Below are positions 1 to 4,971 of a stretch of 7,746 nucleotides of DNA, in pieces (position 1 is the first letter of the stretch; the number at the start of each line of letters is the position of its first letter). Source of the stretch: an uncultured Eubacteriales bacterium. Lineage in GTDB: Bacteria > Bacillota > Clostridia > Oscillospirales > Oscillospiraceae. The position numbers and the translations under genes were made by a program. The stretch lies in the NCBI GenBank assembly GCA_958402445.1, contig CATXTO010000064.1:1-7746 (forward strand), given 5' to 3'. The notes under the pieces were generated by a model. That model was not told the origin of the DNA. It saw nothing but the letters and a program-made list of their open reading frames with translations, and searched no databases.

Positions 1-201
1 ATGTAACATCGGCGGGCGACCGCAGGACGCCCCTACAGCAGCGCTCCAGGGAAGGTCTCTGTCGGGGCGAGGTTCGCTCACCCGCTGTTTCCCCCTGTCG
101 GGGCGAGCTGTGCTCGCCCGCGGAGCGACCGCAGGACGTTCCCTACGGTTCTGTTTCCAAAAATGTAACATCGGCGGGCGACCGCAGGACGCCCCTACAG
201 C
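1..201. repeat. Cluster of five REP-like palindromes, with an exact 39-bp direct repeat
   Basis: Five small hairpin units of one family lie here. Two are identical: 1-39 and 163-201 match base for base over 39 bp, each containing GGGCGACC-gca-GGACGCCC (one mismatched pair) followed directly by CTAC at 33-36 and 195-198. A unit in the opposite orientation at 97-119 has GTCG followed by a perfect GGGCGAGC-TGT-GCTCGCCC hairpin (101-119). A degenerate one, again GTCG-headed, sits at 61-84, and another degenerate CTAC-ended one at about 125-146. The tetranucleotide (GTAG/GTCG, or CTAC when inverted) at the foot of an 8-bp stem is the architecture of REP elements moved by REP-associated tyrosine transposases; that link is inference, as no transposase is present here. 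The repeat may continue left of base 1. No gene is credible in this stretch. Confidence 0.8.
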
Positions 202-236
202 CGCACATTAGGGAAGATTTCTGCGATGTGAATTCT

Positions 237-250
237 GTAAACAGGTTTAC
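237..250. promoter_or_regulatory. Perfect palindrome GTAAAC-ag-GTTTAC, possible operator
   Basis: The 14 bases form an exact inverted repeat with a two-base centre, the size and symmetry of a binding site for a dimeric helix-turn-helix regulator. It lies 12 bases before the first DnaA-box-like site. No promoter elements directly overlapping it were recognised and the cognate protein is unknown, so operator function is only a suggestion. Confidence 0.3.
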
Positions 251-262
251 CCATTCACAGGC

Positions 263-383
263 TGTGGAAAACGCACAAATTTTTTGCACCGGGGTCGCTG
301 TGACCCCGGCTTTTTCGGGGTTTTTCCCGGTTTGCTCTGTGGAAAAGCCTGTGGAAGCTGGGGATAACTTCCACTTCTCCACA
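263..383. promoter_or_regulatory. Cluster of DnaA-box-like 9-mers
   Basis: Four 9-mers each differ by a single base from the DnaA consensus TTATCCACA or its complement TGTGGATAA: TGTGGAAAA at 263-271 and 338-346, TGGGGATAA at 359-367 and TTCTCCACA at 375-383. The first three point one way and the last the other. A weaker relative, TGTGGAAGC, is at 350-358, and a two-mismatch relative TATTCCACA is at 781-789. TTTTCCACA is a commonly accepted DnaA-box variant. The cluster lies in non-coding DNA, with an A/T tract at 275-285. This is compatible with a chromosomal origin or with one of the DnaA-box clusters that Firmicutes carry away from oriC. Against an origin, dnaA, dnaN and rpmH are not in the window. 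Confidence 0.45.
289..325 (+). terminator. Two overlapping terminator-like hairpins
   Basis: Hairpin 1 has a perfect 8-bp stem, CCGGGGTC (289-296) with GACCCCGG (302-309), a five-base loop, and then C followed by TTTTT (311-315). Hairpin 2 reuses the 3' arm of the first: CCCCG (304-308) pairs with CGGGG (316-320), followed by another TTTTT (321-325). The two stems cannot form at once. Both read as intrinsic terminators on the + strand. They may end transcripts entering from the left of the window, or act within the DnaA-box-like patch that surrounds them. Confidence 0.6.
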
Positions 384-547
384 GCGGGACCCCGCTTATT
401 TTGGGGGATTATGTCTACTGAAAAACCACCCCTTGCGCCCCGGCGTCGGGGACGCGCCCTGTGGTGATTTTGCCCAAATTCATTTGGCCCGGCACTCTGT
501 TTTTTTCTGAATATTCCCCATTATGACTGGCATGAAATCGAAGGGTG
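384..547. other. Non-coding spacer with one stable hairpin
   Basis: No convincing gene is present. A short inverted repeat AGCGGG/CCCGCT lies at 383-396. A stronger hairpin at 435-455 pairs GCG-CCCCG with CGGGG-a-CGC around a GCGT loop, with a single bulged A. It has no T tract on the + strand, so it is not a clear terminator. T-rich DNA follows at about 501-507, just before the promoter at 548. Open reading frames here lack ribosome binding sites and have low-complexity translations. Confidence 0.4.
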
Positions 548-556
548 TGGTATAAT
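548..556 (+). promoter_or_regulatory. Extended -10 promoter (TGG TATAAT)
   Basis: TATAAT at 551-556 is a perfect sigma-A -10 hexamer, preceded by TG at 548-549 with one base between, which is the extended -10 motif. No good -35 hexamer sits 16-18 bases upstream; ATGACT at 523-528 matches four of six bases but is too far away. An extended -10 can work without a strong -35. The predicted transcription start is around 561-564. This is the best promoter seen upstream of the five-gene operon, although it could instead drive a separate small RNA. Confidence 0.65.
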
Positions 557-847
557 AGCCGCAAAATGCCGATTCTATTTTATTTTGGTCGCTTTTCTCA
601 CCCTAACAGGGCAGTCAGACGCTCCTGGGTTCGATGTGCGGGCTTTTTTTCACTCCAATCGGCAAGGATCTGCCGTTTTTGCAGGGGCTTTCGGGAAGCC
701 CAAGGGTCCCGCGCTGCTTCCAGGCCGGGCCGGGAGCCGCATGGAAGGGTGAAGCCGGACGATGGGACGGTTTTTCGTTATATTCCACAGGCGGTCCGGG
801 CTGCCGTTTAAAAAATTTTTGATTTGTTATCCTCTTGAGGTGTCAAT
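557..847 (+). other. Long structured leader upstream of the U32-family gene
   Basis: About 285 bases separate the predicted transcription start from the first start codon, with no credible coding sequence. Candidate structures include a small CCCT/AGGG hairpin (601-611), a T7 run at 644-650, and CGGCA/TGCCG (660-664 with 671-675) followed by TTTTT at 676-680. Further on are GGGCTT/AAGCCC (685-701), a branched element in which GTCCC (706-710) pairs with GGGAC (764-768) around CTTCCA/TGGAAG (717-747) with TTTTT at 771-775, and GGCGG/CTGCC (790-805). Hairpins followed by T runs suggest attenuation or a short independent RNA. I did not recognise a known riboswitch, T-box, 6S or SRP RNA. The ribosome binding site of the next gene, GAGG, is at 837-840. 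Confidence 0.4.
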
Positions 848-2929
848 ATGCTTGAACTTCTGGCTCCGGCCGGGTCCATGGAGGCGCTGCGGGCTGCCGT
901 GCAGAACGGCGCCGACGCGGTGTACCTGGGCGTCGGCCCCTTTAACGCCCGGCAGGGCGCCCGCAATTTCACTGCGGAGACCCTGCGGGAGGCGGTGCAG
1001 TACGCCCATGTGCGGGGCGCGGCGGTGCACCTGACCCTGAATACCCTGGTGTCCGACCGGGAGATGCCCCAGGCCGCGGAGCTCATCCGGGCCGCCGCCC
1101 GGGCGGAGGTAGACGCCTTGATCGTGCAGGATTTGGGCATTTTGGCCCTGTGCCGGCAGATGGCGCCCCACATTCCCCTTCATGCCTCCACTCAAATGAG
1201 CATCCACAGCCTGGACGGGGTGTACCAGGCGGCGGCCCTGGGGGTTCGCCGGGTGGTCCTGGCCCGGGAGTTGCCCCGGGAGGAGATCGCCCGGATTTGC
1301 CGGAACAGCCCTGTGGAGATCGAGGTTTTCGTCCATGGGGCGCTGTGTATGTGCTACTCCGGGCAATGCTATCTATCCAGCGTCATCGGCCGGCGGTCCG
1401 GCAACCGTGGCCTGTGCGCCCAGCCCTGCCGCCTGCCCTACGGCTACGGCCGTTTTGAACCGCAATATCCCCTGAGCCTCAAGGACAATTGTCTCATCTC
1501 CTACCTGAGGGAGCTGGAGGCCATGGGCGTGGCCTCCGTGAAGCTGGAGGGCCGCATGAAGCGGCCGGAATATGTGGCTACCGTCACAAAGATTTACCGG
1601 GAGGCCCTGGACCGGGGCCGGGTGACCCAGACCCAGCTGAGTCAGCTGGATAGGGCCTTCTCCCGCCAGGGTTTTACCGACGGGTATTATCAGGGTCGCC
1701 AGGGCCGGAGCATGCTGGGTACCCGGGGGCAGGAGCGGGAGGATAAGACCCTTCTGGCCGCCGCCCGGGCCAGCTATGAGGCGGTGGAGACGCCCCGGGT
1801 TCCCGTGCGGTTTTACATGCTGGTCAATCGGGACAGCGCCATGCTGGCGGTGCAGGACGCCCAGGGCCATGTATGCAAAACCACAGGCCCAACTCCGGAG
1901 CCCGCCGTCCGCCGCCCTCTGACGGTGGAGGAGCTGCGGGGTCGCCTGGCAAAAACCGGGGGTACGCCCTACCTTTGCACCCAGGTCAACGCGGTGGTGG
2001 AGCCGGGGTTGAGCCTGCCCGCCGCCGCAGTCAACCGCATGCGGCGGGAGGTGCTGGACCAGCTCACGGCCCTGCGGGGCCGGCGGGAGGAGGCCCCTGT
2101 GGGCCATTATACCAAGCCCGTGGTCAGCCCGGGTCAGAGCGCGCCCCCGGGCCTCACGGTTCAGGTCACCACCCGGGAGCAGATCACCTCCCGGCTTCTG
2201 GCGAAAAAACCATTGTTTCTGTATGTGCCGCTGCACCTGCTGGCCCGGGACCGGGACTTCTTTCTCCAGACGGCCAGGGTGGTCCGGTTGGGCGCGGTCC
2301 TGCCCCGGGTCGTCCGAGATGCGGAGCTGCCTGATATGATCCGGCAGCTGGACGCGGCCTACGATCTGGGCGTCCGACACGTGCTGGCGGGTAACCTGGG
2401 GCAGATCGCGGCGGCCCGGGCCCGGGGCTTCGCGATCTGCGGGGATTTCGGCCTGAACGTCTTTAACAGCCGGGCCGCCAACGCCCTGCGGACCCTTGGC
2501 CTGGCCTCGGGCACCGTATCGTTTGAAATGACGCTGCCGCAAATCCGGGACCTGTCCAAGGCGGTGCCCACGGAGGCGCTGGTGTATGGCCGCCTGCCTC
2601 TGATGGTCACGGAAAATTGCCTGCTCCGGAACCGGACCGGCCAATGCGCCTGCAAATCCGGCCCGGTCAAGCTTATGGACCGGAAGGGGGAGGAGTTCCC
2701 TGTTTTGCGAGACGGCGGCACCTGCCGGAGCCTGGTGCTCAACGGCAAAAAGCTCTATTGGCTGGACCGGAGAAGCGATTGGAGCGGCCTAGGGCTATAT
2801 GCCCTGCGGCTTTTGTTTACCACGGAGAATCCCCGGGAGGTGGACCAGGTCCTGGGGGCCTGGGAGTCCGGCGGGACCTTTGACCCCGGTTCGTTTACCC
2901 GGGGCCTGTACCTGCGGGGCGTGGAATAA
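848..2929 (+). CDS. U32-family peptidase / RlhA-like rRNA hydroxylation protein (DUF3656-type)
   Basis: A 693-residue cytoplasmic protein. The start is set by GAGG at 837-840, seven bases upstream, and by the family-typical N-terminus MLELLAPAGS. The U32 signature occupies residues 159-178, with E159, F161, G164, C167, G172, C174 and S177. With C190 and C194 in the following NRGLC-AQPC segment it gives a cysteine set typical of Fe-S-binding U32 proteins. Residues about 300-410 resemble DUF3656 (RRPLT at 355-359, KTGGTPY at 369-375, NRMRR at 396-400). The C-terminal half resembles a second U32 barrel and holds C591, C600, C602 and C626. The family was named for collagenase activity, but long members such as E. 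coli RlhA (YdcP, about 650 residues) make 5-hydroxycytidine in 23S rRNA using prephenate-dependent chemistry, while shorter relatives (TrhP) modify tRNA. RlhA-like function is the best guess from length and the central domain; substrate is not proven. It is the first gene of the operon. Confidence 0.9.
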   Translation: MLELLAPAGSMEALRAAVQNGADAVYLGVGPFNARQGARNFTAETLREAVQYAHVRGAAVHLTLNTLVSDREMPQAAELIRAAARAEVDALIVQDLGILALCRQMAPHIPLHASTQMSIHSLDGVYQAAALGVRRVVLARELPREEIARICRNSPVEIEVFVHGALCMCYSGQCYLSSVIGRRSGNRGLCAQPCRLPYGYGRFEPQYPLSLKDNCLISYLRELEAMGVASVKLEGRMKRPEYVATVTKIYREALDRGRVTQTQLSQLDRAFSRQGFTDGYYQGRQGRSMLGTRGQEREDKTLLAAARASYEAVETPRVPVRFYMLVNRDSAMLAVQDAQGHVCKTTGPTPEPAVRRPLTVEELRGRLAKTGGTPYLCTQVNAVVEPGLSLPAAAVNRMRREVLDQLTALRGRREEAPVGHYTKPVVSPGQSAPPGLTVQVTTREQITSRLLAKKPLFLYVPLHLLARDRDFFLQTARVVRLGAVLPRVVRDAELPDMIRQLDAAYDLGVRHVLAGNLGQIAAARARGFAICGDFGLNVFNSRAANALRTLGLASGTVSFEMTLPQIRDLSKAVPTEALVYGRLPLMVTENCLLRNRTGQCACKSGPVKLMDRKGEEFPVLRDGGTCRSLVLNGKKLYWLDRRSDWSGLGLYALRLLFTTENPREVDQVLGAWESGGTFDPGSFTRGLYLRGVE

Positions 2930-2960
2930 CCGGGTTTATCTTGACCTTGGAGGCGTGTAT

Positions 2961-3536
2961 ATGGCGATCATTCTCGCATCCCAATCCCCTCGCAGGCGGG
3001 AGCTGCTGGAACGCTTGGGCCTGGACTTTTCGGTCCGGGCCGCGGACATCGACGAGACCATGGACCCGGCGGCGGCGCCGGAGGAGGAGGTGGCCCGGGT
3101 CAGCCGTGCCAAGGCCCTGGCCGTACCCGCGGAGGCGGAGGACGTCGTCATTGCCGCCGATACCATTGTGGTCTGCGGCGGGCGCGTTTTGGGCAAGCCC
3201 CAAAGCCCGGAGGCCGCCAAGGCCATGCTGCGCCTGCTGTCCGGGCGGGACCACCAGGTGATGACGGGCCTGACCCTGCGGGCGGGCGGGCGGCTTACCA
3301 CGCAGACGGAAATCAGCCATATTTTTTTCCGGACCCTGCTGGAGCCGGAAATCGAGGCCTATGTCCGCACCGGCGAGCCTCTGGATAAGGCGGGGGCCTA
3401 TGGCATCCAGGGAAAGGCGGCTCTGTTTGTGGAGCGCCTGGAGGGAGACTTTTACAATGTGATGGGCCTACCCCTGTGCGCTTTGACGCAGCGCCTGCGC
3501 GGGCTGGGGGTGGAGATTCTGGGAGTGAGCTTGTGA
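2961..3536 (+). CDS. maf: Maf-family nucleoside triphosphate pyrophosphatase
   Basis: A 191-residue cytoplasmic enzyme, normal length for Maf. Family members hydrolyse non-canonical or pyrimidine nucleoside triphosphates (dTTP/UTP type in many bacteria) to the monophosphate and pyrophosphate, and overexpression in Bacillus blocks septation. Diagnostic motifs are all present: the N-terminal ASQSPRR loop (residues 6-12) with E14, the AADTIV segment (65-70) with D67 as likely catalytic base, LGKP (77-80), and TGEPLDKAGAYGIQG (137-151). GGAGG at 2949-2953 is seven bases before the ATG. A longer frame extends upstream into the preceding gene, but the Maf N-terminus MAIILASQSP fixes this start. The gap to the U32 gene is 31 bases, and the stop codon overlaps the mreC start. 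Position beside mreC matches the conserved maf-mre arrangement. Confidence 0.95.
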   Translation: MAIILASQSPRRRELLERLGLDFSVRAADIDETMDPAAAPEEEVARVSRAKALAVPAEAEDVVIAADTIVVCGGRVLGKPQSPEAAKAMLRLLSGRDHQVMTGLTLRAGGRLTTQTEISHIFFRTLLEPEIEAYVRTGEPLDKAGAYGIQGKAALFVERLEGDFYNVMGLPLCALTQRLRGLGVEILGVSL

Positions 3537-4366
3537 AAAAATTCCTGAATTCTAAAGTGAAGGTGGTGCTGGCCCTCACCGTGGTGCTGGCGGTGGCCTT
3601 GGCCCTCACCGGCGCCCTGGGCCGGGGCGGAAGCTGGCCCCAGCGGGCGGTGCAGACCCTTCTGACGCCGCTGCGGGCGGGGGTCAACGACCTGACCCGA
3701 CAGGCCCAGCAAATCTACAGCTATATCTTCCGGTACGAGACGCTGGAGGCGGAGAACGAGGAGCTCCGGGCCCGCATCGCGGAGATGGAAAACGACGCCC
3801 GGACCACGGATACGCTTCAGCGGGAGAACCAGCGACTCAAGGAGCTGGTGGGTCTGAAGGAGGAGCGGGAGGACTATGAGCTGGTCTCCTCCTATATCAT
3901 CACCTGGGACTCCAACGACTGGACCAGCTCCTTCACCATCAATAAGGGCGCCGGCTCCGGCATTCAGACGGATATGGTGGCCATCACCGCACAGGGTGAG
4001 GTGGTGGGCCTGGTGACCGCCGTGGGCTCCAACTGGGCCACGGTTACCACGGTTCTGGACTCGTCCCTGGAGGTCAGTGCCATCATCCCCTCCTCCGGCT
4101 ATGCCGGCATGGTCCAGGGCGCGTACACCACAGGGGCGGAGGGCATGCTCCGTATGGATTATCTGCCCACGGACGCGGTGATCCGCAACAACGACCAAGT
4201 GGTCACCGCCGGCTCCACCCTGTATCCCCGGGACCTGATTTTGGGCTATGTGGCCGACGCGGGGTTCGACGAGACCGGGGTGGCCAAGTACGCCATCCTG
4301 ACGCCCGCGGCGGATTTTGAGAATTTGGAGCAGATTTTCATCTTGACCAACTACGTCAACGAATAG
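3533..4366 (+). CDS. mreC: Rod shape-determining protein MreC
   Basis: A 277-residue bitopic membrane protein of the elongasome, which links the cytoplasmic MreB filament system to the peptidoglycan synthases outside the membrane. Residues 1-9 are a basic cytoplasmic tail (VKKFLNSKVK), about 10-29 are the single transmembrane helix, and about 66-110 are a coiled coil rich in Glu, Arg and Leu. The rest is the double beta-barrel MreC core, with family-like segments TINKGAGSGI (135-144), GEVVGLVTAVG (155-165) and VVTAGSTLYPRDLILGYV (223-240). I chose the GTG at 3533, which overlaps the maf stop (GTGA, four bases) and has GGGAG at 3521-3525. An ATG at 3476 in the same frame would add a 19-residue non-family extension inside maf. 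The overlap suggests translational coupling to maf. Confidence 0.95.
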   Translation: MKKFLNSKVKVVLALTVVLAVALALTGALGRGGSWPQRAVQTLLTPLRAGVNDLTRQAQQIYSYIFRYETLEAENEELRARIAEMENDARTTDTLQRENQRLKELVGLKEEREDYELVSSYIITWDSNDWTSSFTINKGAGSGIQTDMVAITAQGEVVGLVTAVGSNWATVTTVLDSSLEVSAIIPSSGYAGMVQGAYTTGAEGMLRMDYLPTDAVIRNNDQVVTAGSTLYPRDLILGYVADAGFDETGVAKYAILTPAADFENLEQIFILTNYVNE

Positions 4367-4389
4367 ATTGCCTGCAAGGGGGGACAGCC

Positions 4390-4971
4390 GTGAATAAGCG
4401 CACCTTAACAAAATTGGAGCAGGGAGAGGGCACCACTCTGGCTGGCAAGCTGCTGCTCACCCGGCGCCAGCGGCAGGTGCTGCTCAAATGGTTTTTGTAC
4501 GGCCTTTTGTATTTGCTGTTGCAGGTGCTGCAGGATGTGATTTTCAGCCGGCTCCGGGTGCTTGGCGGCTGTCCGGACCTGGTGCCCGGCCTGATCCTGC
4601 TGGTATGCATTTTGCAGGGCCCCGCCGCCGGCGGGCTTTTCGCCCTGGCCGCCAGCGTATTCCGGTGCCTTTCCGGCGCCACGCTGGGTCCTGTGTCTAT
4701 TGTGGTTCTCACCTTTGCCGGCATTTTCCTGGCCGCCTTCCGGCTGGCCTATCTGCGGCGCAGGTTCTGGTCGTCCGTGCTGTGCTGCGCCGCGGGCATT
4801 ATGATCCATCAGGCCCTTGTGTTCCTACTGGGTCTGTTTCTGGGCAGCACCACCCTGGACCGGTGGGTTGCCGCCCTGGCAGGGGGAATTCTGGCCTGCT
4901 TGGTCTGCCCTGCCTTGTATCCCCTGGTAAAAGCCATTGGTAAAATCGGAGGCGAGACATGGAGAGAATAA
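4390..4971 (+). CDS. mreD: Rod shape-determining membrane protein MreD
   Basis: A 193-residue polytopic membrane protein. MreD partners MreC in the cell-elongation complex; its sequence is poorly conserved, so the call rests on position, size and hydrophobicity. About 30 polar, basic residues precede membrane segments at roughly 31-52, 63-77, 80-95, 101-121, 128-151 and 158-179. The segment VLQDVIFSRLRVLGGCPDLVPGLIL (46-70) resembles the MreD pattern of a first helix, then a conserved Pro-Asp near the start of the second. The GTG start has an A/G-rich AAGGGGGGA at 4376-4384, five bases upstream. The gap after mreC is 23 bases, and the last 13 bases overlap mrdA. Seven cysteines lie in or near membrane segments, which is somewhat many. 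A later start trimming the N-terminal tail is possible. Confidence 0.88.
   Translation: MNKRTLTKLEQGEGTTLAGKLLLTRRQRQVLLKWFLYGLLYLLLQVLQDVIFSRLRVLGGCPDLVPGLILLVCILQGPAAGGLFALAASVFRCLSGATLGPVSIVVLTFAGIFLAAFRLAYLRRRFWSSVLCCAAGIMIHQALVFLLGLFLGSTTLDRWVAALAGGILACLVCPALYPLVKAIGKIGGETWRE

Noticed and set aside
228..467. 79-codon + strand open frame over the DnaA-box-like patch
   Set aside because: There is no ribosome binding site, and it crosses terminator hairpins and DnaA-like boxes; no recognisable protein.
702..713. AAGGGTCCCGCG resembling a T-box antiterminator motif
   Set aside because: The full T-box sequence and a specifier stem are not visible, and the downstream gene is not an aminoacyl-tRNA or amino-acid gene.
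545..811. 88-codon + strand open frame in the leader
   Set aside because: Its start lies on the promoter -10 region itself, with no ribosome binding site and a biased Arg/Pro/Gly composition.
831..840. CCTC-TT-GAGG inverted repeat covering the ribosome binding site of the U32-family gene
   Set aside because: A two-base loop is too short to fold as a hairpin; likely chance.
1373..2644. 423-codon open frame on the - strand inside the U32-family gene
   Set aside because: It is a GC-rich shadow: the + strand frame has clear family motifs throughout, and the antisense product has none. The same applies to the 383-codon frame at 4809-5960.
3476..3532. ATG at 3476 as the mreC start
   Set aside because: It adds a 19-residue stretch without MreC character deep inside maf, while GTG at 3533 has a good ribosome binding site and gives the typical basic tail before the membrane helix.
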